From: Pseudomonadota bacterium
GTDB lineage: Bacteria; Pseudomonadota; Gammaproteobacteria; Steroidobacterales; Steroidobacteraceae
Assembly (NCBI GenBank): GCA_021850555.1
Contig: JAJZLX010000465.1
Location: forward strand, 1-62,816
Direction: 5' to 3'
DNA length: 62,816 bases
The position numbers and the translations under genes were made by a program. The notes under the pieces are model-generated. The model saw only the letters and a program-made list of their open reading frames with translations, was not told the origin of the DNA and searched no databases. This document shows, in pieces, positions 8,539 through 16,575 of the stretch. The first letter of the stretch is position 1, and each line of letters begins with the position of its first letter.

Positions 8539-10488
8539 TCATTTCTTCGCGAGGCGCGTAAGGAACTGCGCCGCGGTCGCAAAGAACGCCGCACGATCGG
8601 CGGGCGGGCTGAAATCGTTGCCCGCGTTGCCCGCGGTGAGCAGCCATACCGTGTCATGATGAAAGCGCAGCAGGTAGGCGAGCTGGCGGGATTGCGCTGC
8701 CCGGGAGCCCGTCCCATCGAGGCCTTGCACGATGAGAACGGGGCTGCGGATGCGCTCCACCTCGCCAAGGGGCGAGATGTGCCGCAGAAACCGCGCAACC
8801 GGAGGGTCATCGGTATCGCCGAACTCCGCCATGCGCCGCTCGATCCGCCCCGCGGGCGCATGGGCCACATGGTCGGCCAGGTCTGCGATTCCCGCCACAT
8901 CGATCGCGCCCCGCAGATGACCATCGAACGTCGCCAGTGAGTCCAACGCCAACCAACCCCCGTAGCCCCGGCCCATGAGCACGACGCGATGAACATCGAA
9001 TCCCGGCTGCAATCCGATCCACACCAACAGCGAGCCGATGTCGCGAACGGCGTACTGGCGCCGCCAGCCCTCGGCGAGGGCGCGGAAGGCCGTGCCATAC
9101 CCCGAAGAGCCGCGCACATTGGGCGCGATCACCACGTAGCCGAGCTCGTTGACCACGAACTGGATGAACGGACGCCAGCGCGGACGGAACTGCGAGTGCA
9201 CTCCCGCATGCAGCAGGATCAACACCGGAGCGGGCCCGTGCGCCGGCGGCAGATACACGTAGGCCGAGATCATCCGCCAGTTGCCGTTGACCCGGTCCCA
9301 GGTCGGGTAGTGGATCAGCCGGGCGGCGGCGAGAGGCCGGGCCCCGGGCTTGCCGACGGGAGGGGTCCAGCGCTCGAGCACTCGGCGGCCGGGGTCATAG
9401 ACATACACCCCGGGCGGGTGGCGCGCCGACTGGTAGGTGAAGGCCAGGCGGTCCCTGGAGTCGAAGCGGATGTTCTCGATGACCCCATCGCGCAGCCACG
9501 GAATCGGCAGGGCGAGCTTCAGCCGATTGTCGATGACGGTCAGGATGCTGCGGCCGTCCTCGTCCATGGTGTAGGCGACATAGCGCCCGTCGCGACTCAC
9601 CGCGAGCTGCTCGATGTCCCAGGACGCCTTGGCGGATACGGACTCAAGGACATGGGTGCGCAGGTCGAAGCGGAACAGCCGCTCGAATCGCCCAGCCTGG
9701 TCCGACAGCAGGTAGATCGCCGAGCCTCCTGCGGCGAAGCGGGCCGAGGCGATGCGCGCGGGGGGCACCGGCAGCCGCTCGAGCGCGCCGCTCGACATCT
9801 CAAGGAGATACAAGACGTTGGCTTCCGGCCGGGTGACATCAGCCAGCAGCAGCCTCTTGCCATCCGCCGACCAGTCGAGCAGGTGCCAACGGCCGCTCAA
9901 GGCTCCGACCACCAGCCGCGGCAACCCGCCCTGCGCGACGTTCTCGTCATACACCGCGCCTCGCCCATCGGCAGGGCCGGCGCCGTAGAACGCGAGACTT
10001 GGGCCGTGGCTCGACCAGAGGGGGGGACCGCGCAGCCCATCCCCTCGGGTCACCTGCCGCGCCGGCGTGGAACCCTCATCCAGGTAAAGCTGCGGATGTC
10101 CGTCCGAGCGCCGCACGAAGGCCAGCCTGCCGCCCTGGGACCGGGCCCAGGGGACCGGGCGCCCGAGAGAGATGAGCAGCCGAGGCTTGGCGAGCGGGCC
10201 GTTGAGCCGGGCGAGGCGAACGGACTGACACGAATGGATCGCCACCAGCATGCCTCCGCGCGGCAGCCACTGCAGAAAGCTCGTCCCGCGGCAGGCCACG
10301 TAGCGAGCAACGCGCCTCTCCAGCGCGGGGCTCAAAGGGGGGATGCCGTCGAAGGTCAGCGCGCCCCGCGTACGGTAGTCGGCGGACTGGGCCCGGGCCG
10401 GTGCGCCCGGAGCAATCCCTGATGCAAGGACGATAGCCCCCAGCGCCGCAGCGGCGGGCGCGCGGCCGAAAATCTTCATCGACGTCAT
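8539..10488 (-). CDS. Prolyl-oligopeptidase-like (S9) protein with lost catalytic residues
   Basis: The 649-residue protein has a signal peptide (cut probably near ASGIAPGAPARAQ), a WD40-like beta-propeller, and a C-terminal alpha/beta-hydrolase domain from about residue 410. The family motif G-x-S-Y-G-G reads GRGYGGW here, with Gly508 at the nucleophile position. At the site of the catalytic His (normally GxGHGF) the sequence is AGNAGNDF, with no His. The Asp region (QGLDGTGS) is weakly kept. The protein is therefore probably a non-peptidase that may still bind peptides in the periplasm. It is convergent with the two-component system. Confidence 0.85.
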   Translation of the reverse strand: MTSMKIFGRAPAAAALGAIVLASGIAPGAPARAQSADYRTRGALTFDGIPPLSPALERRVARYVACRGTSFLQWLPRGGMLVAIHSCQSVRLARLNGPLAKPRLLISLGRPVPWARSQGGRLAFVRRSDGHPQLYLDEGSTPARQVTRGDGLRGPPLWSSHGPSLAFYGAGPADGRGAVYDENVAQGGLPRLVVGALSGRWHLLDWSADGKRLLLADVTRPEANVLYLLEMSSGALERLPVPPARIASARFAAGGSAIYLLSDQAGRFERLFRFDLRTHVLESVSAKASWDIEQLAVSRDGRYVAYTMDEDGRSILTVIDNRLKLALPIPWLRDGVIENIRFDSRDRLAFTYQSARHPPGVYVYDPGRRVLERWTPPVGKPGARPLAAARLIHYPTWDRVNGNWRMISAYVYLPPAHGPAPVLILLHAGVHSQFRPRWRPFIQFVVNELGYVVIAPNVRGSSGYGTAFRALAEGWRRQYAVRDIGSLLVWIGLQPGFDVHRVVLMGRGYGGWLALDSLATFDGHLRGAIDVAGIADLADHVAHAPAGRIERRMAEFGDTDDPPVARFLRHISPLGEVERIRSPVLIVQGLDGTGSRAAQSRQLAYLLRFHHDTVWLLTAGNAGNDFSPPADRAAFFATAAQFLTRLAKK

Positions 10489-10599
10489 ATTTAGCGCGAA
10501 CTATTGAGGAGACTCAGCGTCGTGGCATCGGAAACGCTGCCGCAGAGCGGCATGAGAAATAATCCGGGTTAAGCTATCGCAACCCGCTACCATCTGTAC

Positions 10600-11568
10600 A
10601 TGCAAAACGAAGTCTCCTCGCTGCCTCCTGCGAGATTGACGCGCCATCCGGACGGCATCACGGCGGTGGACGCCGAGTATCTGTACCCCGGACACGCGGC
10701 CGCGCATATCGTGCAACACGCCGGCCGCGCCGCCTTCGTGGACGTCGGTACCAACGACTCGGTGCCGTATCTGCTCTCGGCGCTGCGCGAGCTGGCCATC
10801 CCGCCCGCTGCGGTCGATTACCTGCTTCTGACCCACGTCCACCTGGATCATGCCGGCGGAGCGGGAGCGCTGATGCGCTTGCTCCCGAACGCCGTGGCGG
10901 TGCTGCATCCGCGAGGTGCGCCTCACATGATCGACCCGGCGAAGCTCATTGCCGGCTCCAAGATCGTCTACGGAGAGGAGCGCTTCCGGCGCTTGTACGG
11001 AGACATCGTCCCCATCCCCGCCGAGCGGGTGCGGGTGACGCGGGACGGGGAGCGGCTGAGCCTGGCGGGACGGGAATTCGAAATCCTGCATACCCCGGGA
11101 CATGCCCTGCACCATCAAGTCTTCGTGGACCTGGGCCCCGGCAACATCTTCACGGGCGACACCTTCGGCATCTCCTATCGGGAGCTCGACAGTGCCGCCG
11201 GCCCCTTCATCGTCCCCACCACCACCCCGACACAGTTCGATCCGGACCAGCTCTGCGCCTCCATCGACCGAATGCTCTCGTACGCGCCCAAGGCGATGTA
11301 CCTGATGCACTACAGCCGCGTCACGGATGTGGCTCGCCTCGCCGGGTCGCTGAAGAGCCAGATCCGTGAGCTGGCCCGCCTGACGCGGGCCAGCTCCACA
11401 GCGCAAGACCCGCAGGGGGCGATCCTCGAGGGCATGTGGGCACTGTGGCGGGATCTGGCGCACCAGCAGGGCTGTCCGGTCTCCGACGAGCGCTTGCGGG
11501 AGCTTCTCCGTGGCGACCTCGAGCTCAACGCCCAGGGGCTGGCGCACTGGCTCGAGCGGCGCGCATGA
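10600..11568 (+). CDS. MBL-fold metallo-hydrolase
   Basis: The 322-residue protein has the zinc-binding signature LTHVHLDHAGG (His79, His81, Asp83, His84), a further ligand segment ILHTPGHALHHQ, and IFTGDTFG with the bridging Asp. It has no signal peptide, so it is cytoplasmic. A C-terminal extension of about 90 residues follows the lactamase domain. The substrate cannot be read; relatives include hydrolases of thioesters and lactones. It diverges from the S9-like gene across 111 bases. Confidence 0.87.
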   Translation: MQNEVSSLPPARLTRHPDGITAVDAEYLYPGHAAAHIVQHAGRAAFVDVGTNDSVPYLLSALRELAIPPAAVDYLLLTHVHLDHAGGAGALMRLLPNAVAVLHPRGAPHMIDPAKLIAGSKIVYGEERFRRLYGDIVPIPAERVRVTRDGERLSLAGREFEILHTPGHALHHQVFVDLGPGNIFTGDTFGISYRELDSAAGPFIVPTTTPTQFDPDQLCASIDRMLSYAPKAMYLMHYSRVTDVARLAGSLKSQIRELARLTRASSTAQDPQGAILEGMWALWRDLAHQQGCPVSDERLRELLRGDLELNAQGLAHWLERRA

Positions 11569-11588
11569 TCAAATGCCCCTTGAGGAGA

Positions 11589-11617
11589 GGAACCGTTTGA
11601 CCCATTTAAGCGTCACT
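11589..11617 (+). promoter_or_regulatory. Possible extracytoplasmic-stress (sigma-E/AlgU type) promoter of htrA
   Basis: GGAACC (11589-11594) lies 17 bases before GTCACT (11612-11617), a partial match to the GGAACTT / GTCTAA pattern that drives degP/mucD genes in Gammaproteobacteria. The -10 match is imperfect. A TTGACC at 11597 could instead be a sigma-70 -35 box. Confidence 0.35.
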
Positions 11618-11687
11618 TAAGCTTGCTTCACCTATCCTGAGCCCCCACTCCACCCGTAATCCAAAAACAGGACTTCCAGAGGCTGAT

Positions 11688-13142
11688 ATGACCATCAGGA
11701 CCGCACTTCGAAACCCGCTGGTCGCGGCGGCGTTCGGCGCGCTGCTCGGCGCCGCACCGCTGACGGCCATTTACACTCTGCGCCCCGCCGATGCGGCCAA
11801 TATGGCCGTGGCCGCGACCCAGCCTCGCGGCGCCGTGTCCGTGGCGCTGCCGGACTTCACCCCCCTGATCAAGCGGTACGGCCCGGCGGTGGTGAAGATC
11901 AGCGTGATCGAGAAAGCCGCCGGCTCGAGCACCGGACAGAGTCAGAACCCCTTCGGGCCCAATAGTCCGTTTGCGCCGTTCTTCCACGGCTTCCCCTTCC
12001 AGGGCCCGCAGGAGGCCCCGGTGCGCGGCGAAGGCTCGGGCTTCATCATCCGTCCCGACGGAGTGATCCTCACGAACGCACATGTGGTCGCCGGCGCCAG
12101 CAAGGTGACCGTGGAGCTGCGCGACCGGCGCGAGTATCCCGGCAAAGTGATCGGCATGGACAAGGTGTCGGACGTGGCGGTGGTCAAGATCGACGCCAAC
12201 GATCTGCCCACCGTACAGCTCGGCAACTCCAACTCGCTGCAGGTGGGCCAGTGGGTGCTCGCGATCGGCGCGCCGTTCGGGTTCGACAACACCGCCACGG
12301 CGGGCATCGTCAGCGCCAAGGGCCGTCTGCTGCCGGACTCGAATTACGTGCCGTTCATCCAGACCGACGTGCCCATCAATCCCGGCAACTCCGGCGGGCC
12401 GCTGTTCAACATGGCCGGCCAGGTGGTCGGCATCAACTCCCAGATCTACAGCCGCTCGGGCGGCTATATGGGCCTGTCGTTCTCCATCCCGATCAACGTG
12501 GCCATGCACGTGGCGGATCAGCTGTTGGCGAATGGTCACGTCCGCCGCGGCGAGCTCGGCATCCTCATCCAGCCGGTCGATCAGGACCTGGCCGACGCGT
12601 TCGGTCTGCCCAAGCCGGAGGGCGCCCTGGTCGCCACTGTCTATCCTGGCAGCGCGGCGGCCAAGGCCGGGCTCAAGCAGGGCGACATCATCCTCGCCAT
12701 GAACGGCAAAAAGGTGGAGACCTCGCGGCAACTGCCGGTGCGGGTCGCGAGCCTGCTGCCCGGCACGCTGGTACATCTGACGATCTGGCGCAATCGTGCC
12801 GAGCACACCATCGACGCCAAGCTCGGCGCCATGGGCACCGGGACCCTCGCCGCCGCGGGCAGCCCGCTGCATCCGGGTGGGCGCCTGGGACTGGTCGTGC
12901 GGCCACTGACACCGGACGAGCGGCAACAGGCCAACGTTCCGAGCGGATTGCTGGTCCAGCAGGTGAGCGGGCCGGCGGAGGATGCCGGCATCGAGCCGGG
13001 AGATATCGTACTGTCCGCCAACGGACAGCCGGTCTCCAGCGCGATGCAGCTGCATGACCTGGTCTCGAAGTCTCACGGCCATGTCGCGCTGTTGATACAG
13101 CGCAATGGGGTGCAGACCTTCGTGCCGATCCAGATCCAGTAG
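11688..13142 (+). CDS. Periplasmic serine protease/chaperone of the DegP/MucD (HtrA) family
   Basis: It degrades or holds misfolded envelope proteins. The 484-residue protein has a signal or anchor sequence (residues 5-38) and a trypsin-like domain with the complete triad: His132 (LTNAHVVAG), Asp162 (VSDVAVVKID) and Ser235 (NPGNSGGPLF). Two PDZ domains follow, at about 285-385 and 395-480. A Phe/Pro-rich loop (FGPNSPFAPFFHGF) precedes the catalytic core as in MucD/DegQ. The ATG at 11688 has AGAGG about 6 bases upstream. A strong hairpin follows the stop codon. Confidence 0.95.
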   Translation: MTIRTALRNPLVAAAFGALLGAAPLTAIYTLRPADAANMAVAATQPRGAVSVALPDFTPLIKRYGPAVVKISVIEKAAGSSTGQSQNPFGPNSPFAPFFHGFPFQGPQEAPVRGEGSGFIIRPDGVILTNAHVVAGASKVTVELRDRREYPGKVIGMDKVSDVAVVKIDANDLPTVQLGNSNSLQVGQWVLAIGAPFGFDNTATAGIVSAKGRLLPDSNYVPFIQTDVPINPGNSGGPLFNMAGQVVGINSQIYSRSGGYMGLSFSIPINVAMHVADQLLANGHVRRGELGILIQPVDQDLADAFGLPKPEGALVATVYPGSAAAKAGLKQGDIILAMNGKKVETSRQLPVRVASLLPGTLVHLTIWRNRAEHTIDAKLGAMGTGTLAAAGSPLHPGGRLGLVVRPLTPDERQQANVPSGLLVQQVSGPAEDAGIEPGDIVLSANGQPVSSAMQLHDLVSKSHGHVALLIQRNGVQTFVPIQIQ

Positions 13143-13154
13143 TCGAGTGAGAGC

Positions 13155-13185
13155 GGGACCACCCGCCGCCCCGGCGGGTGGTCCC
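13155..13185 (+). terminator. 13-bp perfect hairpin after htrA
   Basis: GGGACCACCCGCC (13155-13167) pairs perfectly with 13173-13185 across the loop GCCCC, 13 bases after the htrA stop. It is very stable but lacks a U-tract, so it may end transcription inefficiently or stabilise the 3' end of the mRNA. Confidence 0.65.
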
Positions 13186-13192
13186 ATGTCTG

Positions 13193-13419
13193 GGCCTGGG
13201 GAGTGAGCCGACACGGCGCACGGGCGGGCGGAAGACCGCCTAGGACTTGCGCGAAACAGGACAGCGAAGCGGATGGGTCCCAGGATGGAACGTGCGTCGC
13301 GAAGAGCGGTTAAGCAGGAGGTCGGACGTCTGCCTGGAGATGGGCGGGCGACAAGCGAGCGGCGCAGCAAGGGCTGGCCGCAGGACGAGGAGGCGCCGTG
13401 TCGGCTCGCTCCCCGGGCC
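13193..13419 (+). ncRNA. Putative large structured RNA closed by a 27-bp helix
   Basis: Positions 13193-13219 pair with 13393-13419 over 27 consecutive positions with no bulge. The only two non-Watson-Crick positions (13197/13415 and 13204/13408) are U-G wobbles on the plus strand but would be A-C mismatches on the minus strand, which points to a plus-strand RNA. Inside are at least three hairpins: 13226-13241 (GGGCGG, loop AAGA, CCGCCT), 13315-13336 (stem with one bulge), and 13359-13381 (GCGGC and CAGC stems, loop AAGG). There is no credible ORF. It matches no RNA family that I recognise; RNase P, tmRNA, 6S and SRP hallmarks are absent. It could instead be a MITE-like element, but no target duplication was seen. 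Confidence 0.5.
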
Positions 13420-13472
13420 GCGTTTCTCCGGCCGGTGCTCGCAAGGGAGGCTCCCAGGCGGTACCGATCAGC

Positions 13473-13536
13473 CCCTGTCGAGATGCCTCGAGGGAACCGG
13501 ACCGTGCCCCCCCCTCCCAAGCGCGTGGGGACGCGC
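13473..13536. other. Two further hairpins between the structured RNA and the cytochrome gene
   Basis: Hairpin one (13473-13494) has TCGAG/CTCGA around the loop ATGC, extended by CCC/GGG with a two-base bulge. Hairpin two (13521-13536) is GCGCGT, loop GGGG, ACGCGC, directly after the stop of the minus-strand cytochrome gene and possibly its terminator. Together with 13155-13419, nearly the whole 395-base gap between the convergent genes is fold-prone. A plus-strand 96-codon frame at 13273-13563 looks like noise. Confidence 0.4.
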
Positions 13537-13537
13537 C

Positions 13538-14254
13538 CTAGCGGGCGGTGCTGTCCCGGATGAATCGCTCGGTCAAGTGCAACGGCTTGGCGGTCCAGCT
13601 GAAGTAGGGCCGCGGCACGGTGTGCAGGCTCGGCCTCAGGTGGCTGAAGTAGGCGGCCACCGTCCGGATTTCAGCCGGGGTCAGGGAAGCGGCCATGGCG
13701 TTCATGATGGGATTCTTACGGTAACCGGTCTGGTATTCGCGCAGAGCACGGATCAGGTAGCTCTCGTGCTGACCGGCGAGCGTCGGATACATTGGCGACA
13801 CTCCGATGCCGTCGCTGCCGTGGCAGGAGGTGCACAGGCGTGCCGCTTTCGGCACTTGCGACATGGCCACCGGCGTCGTGCTCGTCACCGGCTTGCCGGC
13901 CAGGTAGGTGGCCACATCCACGATTTGCTGCAGGGACAGCGACAGCGCCTGCAGGTGCATGGTCGGATAGGCCCGCGCGCCGCTGCGGTATTCCTTGAGG
14001 GCGTCGATGAGATATTGCACATGCTGACCGCGCAGCCGCGGTACGGCATAGTTCGGGTAGGCGTTTCGATAGCCCACGATGCCGTGGCACCCCAGACAGG
14101 TATATCCGATGACCCTGCCCAGCCGGGCGTTGGCCACAGGCGGCGGCTGGGCCGATGCCGAGGCACCGAGTGACCCACAGGCCATGGCCAGCAGGGCCGC
14201 CGTGGCAACCCGCACGCCCGAACGCACATATGAACGCAGCCAAAGTTCCGACAT
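13538..14254 (-). CDS. Dihaem cytochrome c, cytochrome c4 type
   Basis: This is a periplasmic electron carrier with two c-type haem sites: CLGCH and CTSCH. Each is followed by a possible Met ligand (TMHLQALS and NAMAASL). From ATG 14254 (GGAG 8 bases upstream) the 238-residue protein has a signal peptide ending near ASASAQ. The two halves are internal repeats (YPTMHLQ... and KNPIMNAM...), as in cytochrome c4, which donates electrons to terminal oxidases. An earlier ATG at 14278 is less likely. It is convergent with htrA. Confidence 0.9.
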   Translation of the reverse strand: MSELWLRSYVRSGVRVATAALLAMACGSLGASASAQPPPVANARLGRVIGYTCLGCHGIVGYRNAYPNYAVPRLRGQHVQYLIDALKEYRSGARAYPTMHLQALSLSLQQIVDVATYLAGKPVTSTTPVAMSQVPKAARLCTSCHGSDGIGVSPMYPTLAGQHESYLIRALREYQTGYRKNPIMNAMAASLTPAEIRTVAAYFSHLRPSLHTVPRPYFSWTAKPLHLTERFIRDSTAR

Positions 14255-14352
14255 CGTGATCTCCGGCCAGGTGCGCAAAGCAGTGTCGGATCTTATCGGA
14301 CAGGCCGCCTCGGACGCCAGCGGGGCGAGTGGACAAATGGGGCTCTAGGCCG

Positions 14353-14805
14353 GTGATCGGGCTCATTCAGCGCGTGACAGGGGCCAAAGTGACCTCCCAA
14401 GGGCGATGCCTGGGCGCCATCGAGCGTGGGATCGTGGCCCTGATCGGCGTGCGGCGGGGGGACGAGCGCCAGTCGGCCGACCGGCTGCTCGAGCGGCTGC
14501 TCGCCTATCGCATTTTCCCGGACGAGGCCGGCCGCATGAATGTCTCTCTGCGCGAATCCGGCGGGGGATTGCTGCTGGTGCCGCAGTTCACCCTGGCGGC
14601 GGATACCCACAAGGGCACCCGGCCCGGTTTCAGCACGGCTGCCGCCCCCGAGGAGGCGCGCTCGCTGTTCGCCTACCTCCTGGAACAGGCTCGTGCCAGC
14701 CACGAGCGTGTGGCGGCGGGAGAATTCGGCGCGGAGATGCAGGTCGAGCTGGTCAACGATGGGCCGGTGACGTTCTGGCTGGAGGCCCGCGGAGGCTGCG
14801 ACTGA
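14353..14805 (+). CDS. dtd: D-aminoacyl-tRNA deacylase Dtd
   Basis: Dtd hydrolyses D-aminoacyl-tRNAs for translational quality control. The 150-residue protein starts with GTG at 14353 ([13 protein letters not shown], the family N-terminus). It has [16 protein letters not shown] and the signature QFTLAADT. The C-terminal motif is [10 protein letters not shown], whose Gly-Pro dipeptide recognises D-chirality. The family usually reads SQFTL; here Pro precedes QFTL. An ATG at 14329 would add eight residues not seen in relatives. Confidence 0.93.
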   Translation: MIGLIQRVTGAKVTSQGRCLGAIERGIVALIGVRRGDERQSADRLLERLLAYRIFPDEAGRMNVSLRESGGGLLLVPQFTLAADTHKGTRPGFSTAAAPEEARSLFAYLLEQARASHERVAAGEFGAEMQVELVNDGPVTFWLEARGGCD

Positions 14806-14923
14806 GCAGGGATCCGTAATTTCCCTTATACGCCTCGACCAAACTTTCTCGGCCGGCGGGCCTCAATTGGCCTATGATGCTTCGCGTTCTCACATTGTAA
14901 GTATCAAGCGGAGTCCAGAGCTT

Positions 14924-15175
14924 ATGGATTTCGATTTCAAGACACTGCTGGTCATTCTGGTCGTCGTGCTGATCATTTTCGGGGGCAAGAAGTTGCGCTC
15001 GATCGGCGATGACCTCGGCCATGCCGTGAGGGGCTTCAAGAAGGCGATGAACGAAGGGGACCAGGAGGAGACGTCCACCTCGACCCGGCAGATCCGTTCC
15101 GAAGGCACGGATGCGGATTTCCCCGAGAGGGTCAAGACCGCCAACCCGGCCGAAAAGAGCAATCGGAACGCCTGA
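14924..15175 (+). CDS. tatA: Twin-arginine translocase subunit TatA
   Basis: TatA polymerises to form the export pathway for folded proteins. From ATG 14924 ([14 protein letters not shown]) the 83-residue protein has one N-terminal membrane helix, the hinge [10 protein letters not shown], an amphipathic helix ([16 protein letters not shown]) and a polar tail, as in the family. It is the first gene of tatA-tatB-tatC. The upstream in-frame ATG at 14867 would put charged residues before the helix and is rejected. Confidence 0.93.
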   Translation: MDFDFKTLLVILVVVLIIFGGKKLRSIGDDLGHAVRGFKKAMNEGDQEETSTSTRQIRSEGTDADFPERVKTANPAEKSNRNA

Positions 15176-15308
15176 GGCCCCGTGACAGAATGCCAAAGCG
15201 GCATGGCCCATCAGGCCGTGCGCGGTAAGCTGCGGCGATTCGCTCCAGGCGAAATCAGCACCCCGCTGCGCTATTCTTGCTCCGAGAGCGCCCGGCGCGA
15301 ACTCCGTG

Positions 15309-15354
15309 CCCGCCCACTCGCCGCTGCGCAAAGCGCCCTCAGCGAGTGCGCGGG
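15309..15354 (+). other. Long stem-loop between tatA and tatB
   Basis: Positions 15309-15321 pair with 15342-15354 in a 13-position stem with one C-C mismatch. An inner hairpin GCGC-AAA-GCGC (15326-15336) sits in the loop. It lies in the unusually long 207-base tatA-tatB gap, 28 bases before tatB. It may tune TatA-rich versus TatB/C expression by attenuation or mRNA processing. Confidence 0.45.
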
Positions 15355-15382
15355 AGCTTAATTAGAGGCTCTCCCGAGCGCC

Positions 15383-15769
15383 ATGTTCGACTTCGGCTTC
15401 TCCGAGATCCTGGTGATTCTGGTCCTGGCACTGATCGTGCTGGGACCGGAGAGGCTGCCTGGCGTGGTCCGCAAGGTCGGCCGCTGGGTGGGCAGGGCCC
15501 GCGCCATGGCCCGCCAGCTGCAAGAGCAGCTGGAGGAGGAGATCGATCTGGACGGCAGCCGCGCTCGCCCCGTATCTCCTCCGCTGCCCCCGGACCCACC
15601 CGTATACACCGAGCCGCTCGAGCCGGCTCAGCCCGAGACGACTCCTGGGACGAGTTCACATGAGTCCGCGACTGACGCGTCACCCGGGGCAGGTTCCCAC
15701 GGGCCCGTGACCGATGCGGCAGAGGCGGCGACTTCCCCGACGCCGGATGCGAATGAGCGACGAGCCTGA
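15383..15769 (+). CDS. tatB: Twin-arginine translocase subunit TatB
   Basis: TatB forms the substrate-receptor complex with TatC. The 128-residue protein starts [19 protein letters not shown] with one membrane helix. The hinge [16 protein letters not shown] and an amphipathic helix follow, then a Pro/Ala/Thr-rich acidic tail of about 70 residues. It overlaps tatC by 17 bases. The Glu in SEILVI of the helix is the polar TatB signature. Confidence 0.93.
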   Translation: MFDFGFSEILVILVLALIVLGPERLPGVVRKVGRWVGRARAMARQLQEQLEEEIDLDGSRARPVSPPLPPDPPVYTEPLEPAQPETTPGTSSHESATDASPGAGSHGPVTDAAEAATSPTPDANERRA

Positions 15770-16526
15770 AAGCCTCGCCGAAGGCTCGCTCATCTCCCAT
15801 CTGCTGGAGCTGCGAGAGCGATTGATCCGCGCCCTGCTCGCGGTGGGCGTGCTGTTCGCGCCTTGCGCCTTCTACGCCAATGATCTGTTCACCCTGGTGG
15901 CCCGACCGTTGATCAAGATGCTGCCCCGGGGCAGCCATCTGATCGCCACCGGCGTGGCCGCGCCGTTCACCACCCCGTTCAAGCTGGCCTTTTTCGTCGC
16001 CCTGGTTGCGGCGATGCCTTACGTGCTCTACCAGGTGTGGGCCTTCGTGGCGCCCGGCCTGTACCGGCACGAGAAGCGCTTCGCGCTGCCCCTGCTCGTC
16101 TCGGCGATCGTTCTGTTCTACATCGGCATGACCTTCGCGTATTTGGCGGTCTTCCCGGCGATGTTCCACTTCTTCGCCGCCACCACCCCCAAGGGAGTGG
16201 CGATGATGACCGACATCACCCAATACCTCGATTTCATCCTGGTGATGTTCTTCGCTTTCGGCGCGGCTTTCGAGCTGCCGGTGGCGGTGGTGCTGCTGGT
16301 GGTGATGAACGTGGTGACGCTCGAGAAGCTCAGGTCCATTCGCGGCTACGTGCTGCTCGGAGTGTTCATCGTGGCCGCCTTCATCACCCCGCCGGACGCG
16401 GTCTCGCAGTCCATGATGGCCGTCCCGATGTATCTGCTGTACGAATGCGGCGTCGTGATGGCACGCATCCTGGTGCGCACCAAGCGGGCATCAGACGAGG
16501 ACGAGGAGCGGGCGGCGGCATCGTGA
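15753..16526 (+). CDS. tatC: Twin-arginine translocase subunit TatC
   Basis: TatC is the polytopic receptor that reads the twin-arginine signal peptide. The 257-residue protein has six predicted membrane helices. The N-terminal cytoplasmic motif is [11 protein letters not shown]. Typical segments include [12 protein letters not shown] and [14 protein letters not shown] with the conserved buried Glu, followed by [11 protein letters not shown]. The start ATG 15753 lies inside the end of tatB, indicating coupled translation. Upstream in-frame starts would add an Arg-rich leader. Confidence 0.94.
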   Translation: MSDEPESLAEGSLISHLLELRERLIRALLAVGVLFAPCAFYANDLFTLVARPLIKMLPRGSHLIATGVAAPFTTPFKLAFFVALVAAMPYVLYQVWAFVAPGLYRHEKRFALPLLVSAIVLFYIGMTFAYLAVFPAMFHFFAATTPKGVAMMTDITQYLDFILVMFFAFGAAFELPVAVVLLVVMNVVTLEKLRSIRGYVLLGVFIVAAFITPPDAVSQSMMAVPMYLLYECGVVMARILVRTKRASDEDEERAAAS

Positions 16527-16575
16527 GGCCCCGCAGGGGGTCGGCAATCCATCCACAACAAGAAGACGATTCGGC

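Noticed and set aside
13193..13419. The 27-bp arms as terminal inverted repeats of an insertion sequence
   Set aside because: There is no transposase frame inside, no flanking duplication was found, and the mismatches fit RNA wobble pairing. A MITE is not fully excluded.
11628..13520. A 630-codon minus-strand frame antisense to htrA
   Set aside because: Its translation is Arg/His/Gly-rich with no domain, and the plus strand encodes a complete HtrA with an intact triad.
13273..13563. A 96-codon plus-strand frame in the htrA-cytochrome gap
   Set aside because: Arg/Pro-rich noise composition, no ribosome site, and it runs through the structured element and into the convergent gene.
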